From contig OOIN01000008.1 in NCBI GenBank assembly GCA_900323505.1, forward strand, positions 620,001-684,000: 64,000 nt of DNA, read 5' to 3'. A model generated the notes under the pieces. That model searched no databases, had not been told where the DNA came from, and was given only the letters and a program-made list of their open reading frames with translations. Below, piece after piece: positions 33,501 through 43,732 of the stretch; position 1 is the stretch's first letter; every line of letters starts with the position of its first letter. The position numbers and the translations under genes were made by a program. This DNA comes from Ustilago trichophora. Its lineage: Eukaryota; Basidiomycota; Ustilaginomycetes; Ustilaginales; Ustilaginaceae.

Positions 33501-33665
33501 CAACACACCGATGATCCAGTGCCCATCTCGACGACCGTTCGCAAATGCGCCGCAGACTTCAAACGCACTCATCAAGATACCTGGTCCGAAGACCAGCACA
33601 AGTTTGGTGACCTTCTTCCCGAGGTGAACGATTTCACACTTGGACGATCTGATTACTTTGCATAA
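27588..33665 (+). CDS. BLM10: Blm10/PA200 proteasome activator
   Basis: A single uninterrupted frame of 2025 residues, a typical size for the Blm10/PA200 family of HEAT-repeat proteins that cap the 20S proteasome core in an ATP-independent way and act in core assembly, histone turnover and stress. The N-terminus is very acidic and is followed by the family region with YPQSLPYECESLEEFD and DIGLIQWNHRL. A Ser/Ala/Glu-rich insertion sits near residues 283-350. Helical HEAT-like repeats fill the rest; the C-terminal domain contains the segment LEVREMAATTLSGIVRC. The last residues SDYFA form the HbYX-like tail (usually YYA) that docks into the core alpha ring. The acidic start carries the ATG at 27588. 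It converges with the MFS gene with only about 110 bp between stop codons. Confidence 0.95.
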   Translation: MDDDDVLEIDSPMEPAVDIDDDEDEEMPILNLDGGSSDRSPHPAKKPKGENRHLQLDYPQSLPYECESLEEFDARLDHIIRRLVDCVRTKDYDIGLIQWNHRLQCLLSLKYPILRKTRARLARLYYELAVLPGLNTRCIELAANMCMTLIENKKKCDIKDLVLPWRPLYNILEKELFPKRRRTGLTNIADVLLDLAETAQRFFPASEADDMLRTFLPKMDGSNLNSVIATQAFLVHFLPISHPQRWLPTMFRLWESFNSSLFDDQMLDLLARLAEMHVTDPSISSASSARKAGSLAEATSRPDAQTTEADVVPGSGVDEQMDEGEASQKPENMDSTSTSGTASPSGTVGLFSDIGIFTEQQYSLIMTKCLKSAGLPVGSTKAANAALMAQSASVRSGPDAAASGATLKMKKPTDRLRSFAVIMAYSISKDGPSANEAASASYVSTPTDGSSPRLQGTSKPLTTYPAGSKALDHLAKFVQATESYFHPSNWGMWQISLSNLVQQIMFEFLKRAKEEERPQCKTPQQYRLTDEMKTEIVSILRTVCLLSMFSKDPLTIAASQASLKRMAILAPEMVFPAVLDRAFNSLEALETTHRTNAVITALSTLSPVFTSRQLYRAGGKHLVPLLQLCIPGIDLNDPMKTMSTCMFVLLSTLSIRIDDLTRPEAYADDEEPFEALPEQPTLKVDASEASDAMDEEAIPASPEQEDYQLRISTADFDAWISAFFQRVLSLFETLPEEGKGGRTGGKSEEQVINMIMAASDGVCRAMSPYLLQKSFDKIADYCATTVSATSVRVIGSLVGCFARADSKMVLKRLVPQCIANIRAEIANGASSTRTTSTSLPAPSDATLHWNLSVLTGALNGPSEHLLHYKDDLISVLQLITEKCKSERGYSFGAKLVQRVISSLTSLYPREQRFVNQETWESEGFAKRSHLFWGKMYEEKSIKINWHTPNEAEISMALELLDKVVVPSLDKVEALQAEGLTRDKAWSNDFCRYLMVVRMGLIGMPSLIEEDEVGGGEPAMDLGDEVPEFVDIPPRFRSHFCLTDRDDARYQKVAAFKLRCGQVLHLAAQSTQDSGAEDQIDCVKMLIRSIRSYLTCYSYNGEDYKAHMRSLSFFRNIAKLYAKQKAFPRVLYIRRAAFYNTSRARLNSFHRKRTPLVDKLILQILELCMSNYVGIRQTAQNTLDTIGGVYDGTWILCLPKLIAAIQPGVPDDKMKGALYVLGSKGASYLCITDARFSAEYIMSLLDAQHHSKPSIQKLVRGIINDFIIRFAEPSTLTDKVDSAALNEAADILERALPSDLQTADAKLIEAVAAKRRLRLERVDRLHEELTGKTLEFAQRETTHWAFSIFAARLLRALIRKDRPLGDKSATYLAEQMISENPKMRHCAQAAITKILYYVKLRTLAPTDKDLLLGQTKNPLKHSEKLPTPVSSEWTQQYIGSFAEPLTPKSKLRDKPSQGWLVWGEEEDFYDPPPADGVVFNWEPASKPAIEAVRAMITQESWWQSFCRHLSQEKDRDYPGSDSVTLLKSIFQIFGVELLPYIKTTTEQFIAEKDRHRHRAASELVCGIYRGSKHWNMKDQATLWVWLESLLPKIFEGCTPDSQPAWQSCIEYMLQARDPRRALPLVNYIVQAARDNIGKDNNTASPWEQAKAQNLLRGAMISMNLQFAPFGADEFIRIYSENFDNHFQEVRSVISEGLADLELLQVNPSFGSVELMLNACSTGQGSLLSRPELYSGRLEVLSKQLAEWRTERKPTAEGTSQYDRAAMTALLWISTTMGDHRNSALAGEVIKYIPDIFAMLELHDNKELSALARAVLTKISTYPFTSEYAGRLIDTLLHVTRSSVDSWRARLDSLPVLQVIYFQNLFYLDEKLINSIVELLLELLSDKHLEVREMAATTLSGIVRCSQRRLIKTLKNRFTKTVSTTMVPRRGEAEYDQQLLKLHSGILGASALLAAFPYEVPDWMPSLIVETVAQHTDDPVPISTTVRKCAADFKRTHQDTWSEDQHKFGDLLPEVNDFTLGRSDYFA

Positions 33666-33777
33666 GCTGAAAGCCAATCCGCTCGGACAACATGAAGTAA
33701 CTGCATCGTGCTAGAAATCTACCACAATTTTTTTTTTCGACATCTTGGCATGACGTTGCGGGTACGATAGGCTAGAT

Positions 33778-35484
33778 CTACTCGGGGTTGTAGCGGTACA
33801 TTTTGGCGACAACGAGGGCAGTGAGAAGGTTGGTGATTGAGAAGATCCAGAATACGGCGCCTCCAGTGTGGTTGGTGTCAAAGTTGGCGAGGTAATTTTT
33901 GATGGGGAGGAATGCTGATCCGACGAGAAAGTTTGCTGTCCAGTTGAGGGTTAGGCCTAGAGAAGTTGCTGTGGATACTGCCTACGTGTGGGGGGAAGAA
34001 CTTGATTTTTGTTAGCAGACTGTCTACCCCAAGCGATTCGTGAAGGGCGAGGCGTACTTACTCTAGAAGGCACCAATTCGGGCAAGATCACAAAGGGAAT
34101 TGGACCCAATCCGAAGCTGAACCCTGCGACCATGAGAATCATGCATACGGCACTGAGGGTTTTATATCCCCAAACGATACCAGCACCCAGCAGAGCAGAG
34201 GCAAAAGTCATGACGATCGCAGAGCCCACCATGAGTTTCTTGCGCCCGATGCGATGCTCGTCGATGAGGTAGATGGGTGGAAACGTCATGAGGATGTTGA
34301 TGACGGTGATGAGGATGCCTATGGATCCGGCTAATGTGGGCAGGATCGGGCCTAGGATTCCGACGCTGTAGTATAGGACTGCGTTCTGTGGTGATAAAGA
34401 TGGAGATGCGATGGTTAGAGGTTAGTGGAGGTGCGAAAGGAAATAAGGGGGAGGGTTGGCTACTCACGATGCCGCTCAGCTGCTGTCCGAGTTGGGTAAG
34501 GATGACGAGTATGGTGCCTGGTCGGACCTCTGGGTCTGAGAACAAGCCTGCGAGGCCTACTTGATTGCGTTCATTGACACCATCATTACCAGCCACCTCG
34601 CCATTAGCATCTCCTTCTCCGGAAAGCAAACCCTGCCGCTCCTCATCAGCCCTCCTACCGTTTGACCTGCCTCGGCTCTCCTTCCAGCTCTGCAGCACCT
34701 TGGGGGACCACAACAGAGCTCTAGCTTCATCTGCAGCATCATTTGCAGCCAGTCCTCCTGCTGACACCCCTTTGCCTTCTCCCTCAAGCCAGCCTGGCGA
34801 CTCCAGCCCGACACTATAGCTGCCCAAAAGCTGCAACACCGACACAAGGCCAGACGTCAACGGTACAACCCTCCAATAGGCGCCGTCGCTACCCAACCAG
34901 CTCGCCCCGATTGCTTGGGCGATGAAGATCCCCATCACGATTGAAAATTGATTCAGCACTCCAATGGACCCTTTAAGAGCGATGGGGGAGATCTCGTTGA
35001 TAAAGATGGGTACGATCACCACTCCAATGCCTGAACCTATGCCTTGAATGAACCGTCCCGTTCCGAGCCCTGTCAAGCTGGACGAGAGGCCGAGAATGCA
35101 GCTGCCTGCGATTCCAGCGATGGCGGACCAGGTGATGCACGTCCTACGCCCCCAACCGAACGATTTGGAGATGGGAGAGATGAGAAATGACGATACTAAG
35201 CCGCCGAGGGTGAAGAGGGATGTGACGAGGCCGAACTGGCTCTCTGACAATGGGATGCAGCCGGTTGAGAGCGGTGAGAGGAGAGTATGGATGGTAGGGT
35301 GGCGTGAACGACAGGTCAAGATGGGCTGGAGAGCGTTGAGCTCCGAGATGCCGTAGCCGTAGTTGGCTGCCGAGAAGAGGATCCAGAGGAGAGCTAGTCG
35401 GAAGCGAGCGGTGACTGTCGCTTTGGCGTCTGTGCTGGTCGCTGGTGGAGGTTGGGACGAGGAGGAGGCGGTTGTGGCTGGCAT
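33778..35484 (-). CDS. MFS sugar-type transporter
   Basis: Three exons, 35484-34468, 34385-34062 and 33981-33778, all joined in phase 0, give 514 residues. Introns are 82 and 80 nt with GTGAGT and GTAAGT donors. The protein is a 12-TM major facilitator of the sugar-porter group: first helix with LLWILFSAANYGYGISELNA, loop 2-3 with a GWGRR motif, GRFIQGIGSGIGVVIVPIFINEISP in TM4-5, a long charged central loop, QLSGINAVLYYS in TM7, and RIGRKKL in loop 8-9. The sequence resembles the intracellular-type carriers Vps73/Ybr241c of yeast more than hexose importers, so a vacuolar location is possible (inference). The final PESPRW- and PETAGR-type signatures are weak or absent. The start is the ATG at 35484; the upstream open frame is leader. 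Confidence 0.85.
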
Positions 35485-35798
35485 CTTGAGATGCGTGCTC
35501 TCCTTGTGAGTTATTAGAGATGGTGGTGGACAGTGTAGGAGAAGTGAGGAGCTGAAGGAGGATGTTTGGGTGTGGGTGCCATCCTGGTACGGAAGTATGT
35601 GTGGAGAAGCGCCCCCGCATGAGGCTGTTTCAGGGTCCTCCTCACGCAGCACGCAGCACGCAGCACGCAGCACGGATCAATAACTTTTTGGTGAATTCAC
35701 ACTTTTCAGTCGCGTGGCGCTTCAACTACTCTCAATTTGGGCAATCCTTGCCTTCTTCTGTTCCCCTTCACCCTTACTGATACGCATCGTCACTCACA
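35485..35798. promoter_or_regulatory. Divergent promoter with heptamer repeat
   Basis: A 314-bp region shared by the MFS gene (-) and the Mtc1-like gene (+). It contains four tandem copies of CACGCAG at 35643-35670 followed by a partial fifth. No TATA box is evident. Confidence 0.6.
35643..35670. repeat. (CACGCAG)4 tandem repeat
   Basis: Four perfect head-to-tail heptamers within the divergent promoter between the MFS and Mtc1-like genes. GCACGC/CACGCA sequences could be sites for a zinc-finger or bHLH protein, but this is speculation. Confidence 0.85.
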
Positions 35799-37382
35799 AT
35801 GAGCAAAAGAAGCAACAGAAAAGACGTCGACGATCTTCTCGCAGACCTCGACAATCTTGGCACCGAGCAGCCGCCTAGCAAGCCTCCTCGCAAGTCCGCC
35901 GACAAGTCATCCGCCTCCACCGCTACCGCCTCTACAGACACATCGTCCGCAGCTGGATCCAAGAAGGCACCCGAAGATGCGCAGAGTCTGCTCGATGACC
36001 TGGATAGCCTAGTACAGAGTCGGGCTGCTTCGAGTAGTAGGGCCTCGCTGCGAAAGAAGGATGACCTTGCATCTGCAACGCCGTCTGCAGCGGTAACGGC
36101 GGCCGTCACAAAGACCGAGACCGACTCTTCTTCTGCCGCTCCTGAAGCACCCGCTGCACCTGTCTCGGAGAAAGCAGCAGCACAAGAGACGAATCTGCCC
36201 GCTTCAAATTCGAGCGCGGCAGGTTGGGCAGGTTGGGGCAGCTCCCTCTTCTCCCAAGCGACCAAGCTCGCAGACCAAGCACGACAGGAGTTTGAGAAGA
36301 GGGCACCGACGCAGGCCGAACAGGCCCGCGAACTTGGTAGCAAAGGTTGGCACTTGGCCAAAGGTGTTCGTGGCTTTGTCAAGGAGGCTGGGCTTGAAAA
36401 ATGGGGTAAGTATCACCTACACCTCGATGTGGCAGGTCTGACATTTCAGTGTAGCTAACCAACAACCTCTATCGTGATCGTAACTGGTCTCTCGTACGTG
36501 CAGGAGAGGAGGTGACAAAGGTCGGCAAGCGCGGCTGGACAGACATTGTCAACGCCGTAGCTCCACCCATCGCCGCGCACGAGATCATCCAAGTGACCCT
36601 CTCCCACGACATGATTGGCTACGACGGTATCTCGGACGTCACCTACCAAGTCCTTGCGAAAGTGATGGAGCAGGTTGATTCTTCCGGCACCGAGCAGCAG
36701 CTCGTTGTCAACAAGGCACAGATCGAGACGCCAGCATCTAAGCCCAAGACCGACGGCACGGCCGAACAAGAGCGCGACCTCAATGCGGTCGAAGGTTTCC
36801 AAGCAGCTTTCAGGCTGGCCAGGGTTAATCTGGACGAGTGCATCAAGCAGCATGAAGTTGCTGCGCCTCCGCAGAGGTCGGCGGATGCTGCGGCGCTGCC
36901 GATCACTACCTGCCCTGTGTTTGTTCGTATCCAGGCGTGTCTCGCCCATCTGCCAGGCGACGAGGGATCAGCGGAGGGAGGAGAGTCGAACAAGAACCTC
37001 TTCTTCCTTGTCTTGCTCAGGGATCCCCAGCACGGACTTTCTCACAAGACTGTTTCTCAGGCCGTGCCCACTTCTTGGCGTAAGTCTACACCACTCTCCT
37101 TTCAACCCTCCAAAAATCTCTCGCAAGAAGCGGTTGCTGACACCTCACCTCACTTTCTCCATGCTATTCAACTGACTCAATCTGCTTTGCATCGAAACAG
37201 TGGATGTCCCGTTCGAAGACAACCAGTGGGTCGAAGAGTCGTTGGTCGACGTGCTCTCGAACGCGCTGAGCGTTGTGGGTCAGGACTATGTTCAGGGTCG
37301 CATGTCTGGTCGAACCAAGTCTTCTAAAGAAGGGGTTGTGGAGCAGGCGAGCGAATCGACTGCGGGTGGTTCTGCGCCATGA
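35799..37382 (+). CDS. MTC1: Mtc1-like protein (maintenance of telomere capping 1 family)
   Basis: Three exons, 35799-36405, 36504-37079 and 37201-37382, join to 454 residues. The acidic N-terminal DDLLADLDNL motif, a repeat of it near residue 65 (SLLDDLDSL), the Trp-rich GWAGWGSSLFSQATKLADQA segment and the WTDIVNAVAPPIAAHE segment match the fungal Mtc1/DUF5427 family as I remember it. Yeast Mtc1 is a cytoplasmic COPI-associated vesicle protein found in a genetic screen with cdc13; its molecular role is unclear. The Ser/Ala-rich linker in between is disordered. Exon joints were chosen so that the frame continues (phase 1 in both introns). The start is the ATG at 35799. Confidence 0.78.
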
Positions 37383-37620
37383 CTGCTGCCTTCTTGAGCC
37401 GTCGTTTTCTGTATCCGGTGTGCAATGTCAGTGCTTTGCTCACACAAGTTCTTTGCGGAATGCGCGAATGCGTGCGATCTCTTTTGAATTTTGCCCCATC
37501 GCATGCGAATTCGACACGGGAAACAGGCGCAATCGCTGAGTTGTGTTTCGCTAGAACAGCATGTATTAAAAGAGGCCAAGTTTGGGGATGACAAGATTGG
37601 AGCTGAGAAAGAGGACAGGT
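37383..37620. terminator. Short convergent 3' region
   Basis: About 240 bp between the stop of the Mtc1-like gene (+) and the stop of the Tudor-like gene (-). Both transcripts must end here, possibly overlapping. No specific signal was identified. Confidence 0.4.
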
Positions 37621-38006
37621 TTATGCCTTCTTGCCGATGATCTGGGTCGAGATGATCTCCTCGCCGTTGACGTGGTACTTGATGTCAACCTGTTGAGCGT
37701 CAAAGCAAGATACGTGATATCATGTCAGTGAATCAAAACCTTTTCGACGTACTTCCCCTTCTCGGCCCGACCCTGCAAAAGGTGGTGAAAGAGAAGGGGG
37801 TTCGGTAAGGATTTACTTACGTGGCCGCCGGTCTTGACGTCGATCTTCTCGATCTTGCCGGACTTGACGTCGCCGCCGAAGGGTCGGTCTGCGTATTGCC
37901 CGCAATAGAAATAGTCAAAGCAAGTCAGCAATCATCCCAAAACCTCGTTTGATCATCGAAGATGTGACTTACACTCGATAACGTCACCAACAACGTAGAA
38001 AGCCAT
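37621..38006 (-). CDS. Small Tudor-like (Hva1-type) protein, 56 aa
   Basis: Three exons, 38006-37973, 37888-37821 and 37689-37621, join in frame to 56 residues with introns of 84 and 131 nt and good GTAAGT donors. The first exon is only 34 nt. The protein starts MAFYVVGDVIEYRPFGG, continues through KSGKIEKIDVKTGGH and ends EEIISTQIIGKKA. A GD-V-x-Y opening, a GxI-x-x-I strand and a closing short strand resemble the small beta-barrel called hypervirulence-associated Tudor domain (Hva1_TUDOR), found as small single-domain proteins in fungi and bacteria. Function is not established. Three-exon coherence gives confidence that the gene is real; the family name is less certain. Confidence 0.7.
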
Positions 38007-39405
38007 TTTTACCAAAAGTATACGGGGTGTCAAGGGGTTGAGAGAGAGGTTTAGTGGTATGTAAAGGAGCAGAAGGAAGTTCGTTGTGAAGCGAAGCAGG
38101 GTTTTGGGAAGATCCCCATCACAGAGTTCAGATCGGTTGCGTGGGAGTTGTGTTGGCCAAGCGCAAGAAAGCCGATCGATAAAATCTCAGCCAAACAGCG
38201 TCACAGCACATGGAGACACGATTTTTTTGGCAAGTGATTGGGCCTGCTTCAGTGCTTAGGCCATCGAAGGTCGTCACGCTGCAGCTCTCAGGATGCGCGA
38301 ACCGGATCCAACTCGAAATCGAGTGGGGGCTGCTTTTTTTGCCGTGCGAGTGTTCGCGTCTCTATTTTTCAAGCAGAAATGTTTCACATTGGGGGTGTAA
38401 CACATAAGCGGAAAATGGTGATGTCTCTTAGGCGGCTCCTCCAAAAAGGCTTTCGGCAGCAGCGCCAAACCAGTGACATCAAAATCGTCTAGGCTTGGGC
38501 CATGATAAGGTATCACATAGCAGGCTTTGCCTCTCGATCGGATCGAAACTAGCTTCGCTGAGCTTTGGCCACGAACGCCGAGGGATGGCGCAAGTACCAA
38601 TCGCGAGAGATAAAGCTAGAAGATAGATTAACTCGTCGGAGCATAGCAGTTTTCCTCCTTTGGGCAGGCGATTCAGGGTCCAATTTCGGCATTGACAGCA
38701 GGGATTGACACCTTGAACATACCTGCCACTTTCTGTTCGTAGACACATACGTACGCACCGTTCGGCAAGACGACATGGCCAGATGTGCTGTAGCTGACAT
38801 AGAACCACACGGAGCGCTCAGTGCTCGCGAGAGGCTCTTGTTTGAGCACCTATTTTTCGAGGCCGGCACTTTTGGACATGGGTGGCACAAAATGCTCGGT
38901 TCATGATCGACAGCGTGCATACACGAGACACACTAAAAAAAAAAAAAAAAGAGCCAAGTTAACTTAGCCTTTGACAGCCCCTGATTCATGGTGGGCGAAC
39001 TGGATTTGTGTACCACTCTGTCCCGATCCAGCCCTGCGAGCTTCGGCCGTGTGGGGGACCCTGGTTGTTATCGACCGTGAGAGAAAGTGTTGCAAAAAGA
39101 TTCAGGGCCGAGATTGTTGGTGGGAGTGTTGCCCTGCCGGAGCTGGGTTCCCGTTCACATATTGTTCAAGCCTTCTATGAGATGGTGCTGGGAGGTCCTT
39201 GCGATGCCGCCGGCGCAGCGATTGGACGTGATAGTTCCGCCAGAGGAGCCGCTTTCTTCCAAGGATATATCACGAAGACATTTGCTTGTGTTCAGCATCA
39301 TCACCCTTCCCTCTCTGATTGCACACCATACACATGGTCTTGGCAGTTGGCGCTCAACCTTTCGGTCTTACTTCGTGCTCGCCACCAAAGATAAAGTTCC
39401 ACACG
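38007..39405. other. Intergenic region before the lipase
   Basis: About 1.4 kb with no supported gene, an A15 run around 38936-38950 and short shadows only. An upstream exon of the lipase could be hidden here, because the visible lipase start lacks a clear signal peptide. An in-frame ATG at 39334 could extend the lipase by 24 residues. Confidence 0.45.
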
Positions 39406-40915
39406 ATGGGCAAGACAGCACACAAGCCGGCATCTGTGAATCAGACGAACGACGTTCAAGGCTGCTGTGCAGGGTTCAAAGGGTAAGTGACAACAAAACC
39501 TCCATATACACCACTTCGTCTGTTGGCAGCAAACACCCACTCACTTCTCTTCGTCATCACTCTTGTCTACTTGCAGCCTCTTTCCCAAAAAAGCAACAGT
39601 CCCCACCCCCTCAAAAGACCCCTTCTACTCTGACCGACCCACCAACTTTTCCCACTTGGCCAACGGAGCCATCCTCCGTTCCCGTCCAGTCGAAGTAGTC
39701 TATTTCCCTGGCTTCGACGATCCGCCTTTACAAGCTTGGCAGGTTGCCTACAAGACAAAAGCTCAAGATGGCATGACCCCTCAGATCACTGTTCTTACCA
39801 TCCTCCGTCCTTCCACCGCGGCACCCGACTTGGACGGCAAGCACCGAATCCTGATCTATGGCTCCAAGTGCGATTCTGCCGGTACAAATTTCCGCACCAG
39901 CTATGCTCTTCGCGCAGGAAACGATTACACTCTGGGAGCAGCTTCGGAGCAAATCTTCATCGCACCATGTTTGGATAGGGGCTGGATTGTTGTCATCCCT
40001 GACTATGAGGGCGAGACGTGCGCTTTTGGTGCTGGATATCAGTCCGGGTATGCTTTTTTGGACTCGATCCGGGCAGCGTTGAGCTTCGATCTGATGGGTG
40101 TAGCAAAGAGTCAGGATGGGGAGTTTGCGGTCAAAATCGCAATGTGGGGCTACTCAGGGGGTGCACTGGCCGTAGGATGGGCTGCACAGTTGCAGCCTTC
40201 GTATGCGGCAGAGTTGTCGCGGTATCTGGTGGGGGCGAGTATGGGTGGGTTGCCGAGCGATCTCAAGGCGTGCGGGGAGTGGGTGAATAAAGGTCTTGCA
40301 GCGGGGCTACTGGTTGGAGTTATGCAAGGTTTGGCCAACGCCTATCCGGATCTGCAAGAATGGCTGGACCAGCATGCGAACAAAACGGGTAAATCAGCGC
40401 TGAAAATGGCACTCAACAAAGGATTTGGTACCATAATGGCTAGCTGCATGTATAAGGATGTGCTCGGAACCTACTTCGACACGCCTGACCTTTTACAGGA
40501 GACACTCCCCGCTTCGATTATGGCAGACAACAGAATGGGCACCGAGGAGCACTACCCCACGGTAGCGTGCCAGATCTACCAGTCGCTCCACGACGAAGTG
40601 GTGCCATACAAGACAACAGACGACCTGGTAGTCGCGTGGAGCTCGATGGGCGCTTGCATAGATTATACGAAGGACACCATGTCAGGTCACGTGGTGCTGT
40701 GCTTTACGGGCTGCCCCTTGGCAATCAGATGGATGCAGGAACGGTTCGATGGCAAGCCGACTCAGGCGGAAAAAGGTAAGCCGAGCATTGAGACGGTCCT
40801 CACGTCGTTGGATACAAGTGATGCCAGTGTCACGCTAGGCAAGCAGAGGCAGAACGACATGCAGAACTTGCTGGAGAATCACTACAAGAGGCCAAATAGA
40901 CACTGGTGGACATAG
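39406..40915 (+). CDS. LIP-family secretory-type lipase
   Basis: Two exons, 39406-39482 and 39577-40915, join to 471 residues across a 94-nt GTAAGT-CAG intron. The protein belongs to the fungal LIP lipase family (alpha/beta hydrolases such as Candida LIP1-10), which hydrolyse triacylglycerols. The nucleophile is in GYSGG (Ser about 219); likely partners are Asp about 365 in SLHDEVVPY and His about 397 in SGHVV. Family members are normally secreted, but neither the ATG at 39406 nor the in-frame ATG at 39334 gives a convincing signal peptide. Either an upstream exon was missed or this is an intracellular form. The frame before the intron acceptor begins with TTG and is not a start. A 4-kb gene-free stretch follows. 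Confidence 0.85.
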
Positions 40916-43693
40916 GAGCCAGCCAAACGTCGCACCATACTAGCTTCATTGAGGTTGGTTATATGTTGATGCTGTTCAAGACTTTTTCTGTCAAGAACTG
41001 CACTTTTCAAGACGTGGGTTCTAGATGTGCTTTTGTCGTTCTCTTTTTTTTTCTTTGTGAATCTTTCTCATCCTCTGCTCTTATCTGTTCAGGCGTCTCT
41101 ACTGACGATGTCTTTCTGCCATCGTATGAGTTATGAGGATCTGTACCTCTAGTAACTGGACAAAAGCAAAGTTGAGCAGCAACCTGCTGGGCATTGAGTG
41201 AGAGTGATTCCCGATAGATTTGGATCGGGACAAAAGCCCGACGTTTGTATCGCTTTGAAGCGCCCAACTCGAAACGCAAATACCTCATTGTAAGCCCACC
41301 TCTCTGTTTGTGAGAGCCTCGCAAGCACCCGAATGACCAGCACAGCCATCTGCAATCACCGCGATACCCACACCACATGAACAAACCCAAAACCATGTCA
41401 CAGCGTCAAAATTTTTGGAGGCTTGGCAGAGCGGTCAATTTTTACGCCGAGACTGCCGCAGCCAGCCACAGCTTTGGAATCCCGTTCCCCACCGTAGCCC
41501 GCCCGAGGTGCGGCCCTATCAGACAACCGCCCGGTCTGTCACCCACCCGTCGTTGCCGCCCCCTTTTTTTGTGACGGCCGCCAGCGGCAAGCATGTGGGC
41601 AAAAGGAAGGATACGGGATGCGAAGGCTTGGCAGAAACTGCAACATGACGTCGTTCGATCGGTCGACGCGGGTTTGGTCGTTGAATTGGAAATTGCCTGA
41701 TTGGTGGAAAAAAAAATCAATCCGCAACGATATGCCTTGGATCCCGATTGAGATGCTCGAAACCCGACGGAACATGATGCAAAACGAGCCAAAAGAAGAA
41801 GAGAGATGGGACCGATTCTGAACTTCAAGGCTCATGCTTGGATGGATGGTGACGCTCTATTGCTCAAGCGAGTGCGGTCGGAGAGTGAAAATGAAGGACA
41901 AGATGATTTTGAGTCGCTGTTGAAGGGGTTGGTTCCGATGCCGTTTCCGAGACCATTGCTTGGGCGGTACGATAGACTATTCTACACAGGGTCTGCCACT
42001 CTACTACCATTGTTTTTGCCATCGACAGGAGGAAACAAGGCGTGGAATTGGATATTTCAACAAGTCGCCGTACCTTGGTTGATTTAGTCGCCGAAGCTGT
42101 GTCGAAGGAAGAAAAGACGGAGGCTGTGGGGCATCCGAGGGGCAGGGGTTAGGGGTTGGCAAAGCATGCAGGAGCGTGGGGTTGCATGGTATGACTGCAG
42201 CAAAGTGCAGCAGAGTGCAACATCTTCTACATTACAACCTCGGTGTCTAATGCTGCGAATGAGGATTGACAGAATCGTGGGTCGGGCGCGCCGAATTCAT
42301 TCCGATTGTCGAGCATAGCAAAAATGCGAAGGAGCAAACTGCATCCATCAGCTTTGCTCTCGTCCAATGGTGCAAGGGCGGAGAAAATTGGGGTGCTACC
42401 CACCACTTTCCTCGGCAACGGTTAGCGAGCCAGAGCAGCGATGGACGACGCGCAGCATTTTTGGCTGCTGGAGGGCAGATTGCGGAGCCAATCCGAGCTA
42501 GGAACTGATCCCACCGCACACTGCACAGGCTCTCCATCAGTCTTACTGGAATTATGCCGTGCCTTTGAGCAGATGAGAGCCACATTGTGCCTGACAGCTC
42601 TTATAGATCAGAATGAGACCGCGAAACATTGAGTGTGCTGTACTGCTTGATGTTTTTTTCTGAGACTCGTATGCAGTCAACACCTCGCCAGGGGGGAGCA
42701 TGGCATTACCCGAGCTGAAAAGGCGAGTCGAGAAGGGTGGGAAAGAGGTCTCACTGAGAGAGAAAGAAAGAAAAGAAAAGAAAGGCAGGGAGGGATGCGC
42801 GCAATGCAAAAAGATGCTTCCCCGCACTCTTCTTACTCTCTCTCGGCCCAGGTGAGACGATCACAGCCGGTCGGCCGGACAACGCATTGTTCTTTCTGTT
42901 CTCCGGAATCTCGCCGAACGGCGAATTCACAGACTCTCGATCTTACGGTCAGCATTTCTCAGAAGTACAGTACAGACAGAAGAGTTCAAGTTGTGGAGCA
43001 TCCCCGCATTTGCAAACCTAGAAAAGTCGGTTGTCATAGCAACAAAATGGGGCAAGATTGGGGAGTGGAATTTTAAGCTCAGGGTCTAGCACGATGCCTC
43101 GAATGGGTGGATGGTCATTGCCTATTCGAGCTTGCCGCGTGATCTGGCAGAGCGATGTCGATGAGGTCGAGCGACTCTGGTCAAGATTGCTTCCACACTA
43201 CTGTAGCGTGCGTGGATTTGGCTAGTGCAGAATCAAAAAGAAGGGTAAGCGAGTCGATCGTGTTGGACACGACTTGGAGCGTTCCTAGTCCCAAGGGTGC
43301 AAAAAGGAGAGCGTGGCACATAAGGGGTTGGTGGGGAAGCCTTTGTCATCGCAACCTGGCTCCGCTGTTGCTCAAAACTAGAAAGAAAGGCAAAGACATG
43401 TGTGAAACGTAATGATGTACCCTGACGACGCACAGCAGCAAAGAGGAGCAAGTCAAGATGCGGCTTTTGCAATAACGAAGGAGGCAAGCGTACGAACCGA
43501 TCGCAGGAATTCTTTTTCCTTTTCCTTTCTTTTTTGGATTTTTTGGATTTTTTTTTTCTCCCTTTCCTTCGCGGATAGCGGAGTAGAAAAGTGCGGAGGA
43601 TAGGAGAAGAACCAGAGAGTCGTCGAACGAAACGATGTCATTTCACCTTTCAAAGTCTCCGATTTCAATCTCCGCAGCAGCGAACACACCCTC

Positions 43694-43732
43694 TCATTAA
43701 ATTAAAAATTTTATTCTTAAAATGATTTTTGC
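43694..43732. other. AT-rich island
   Basis: About 39 bp of almost pure A/T, including ATTAAATTAAAAATTTTATT, in an otherwise GC-balanced sequence. It could be an easily melted element such as a replication origin core or a nucleosome-depleted promoter element; the sequence does not decide between these. Confidence 0.5.

Noticed and set aside
41414..41490. tRNA-like A box (TGGCAGAGCGG at 41424)
   Set aside because: No B box of the GGTTCGANTCC type at the right distance and no 3' strand to complete an acceptor stem.
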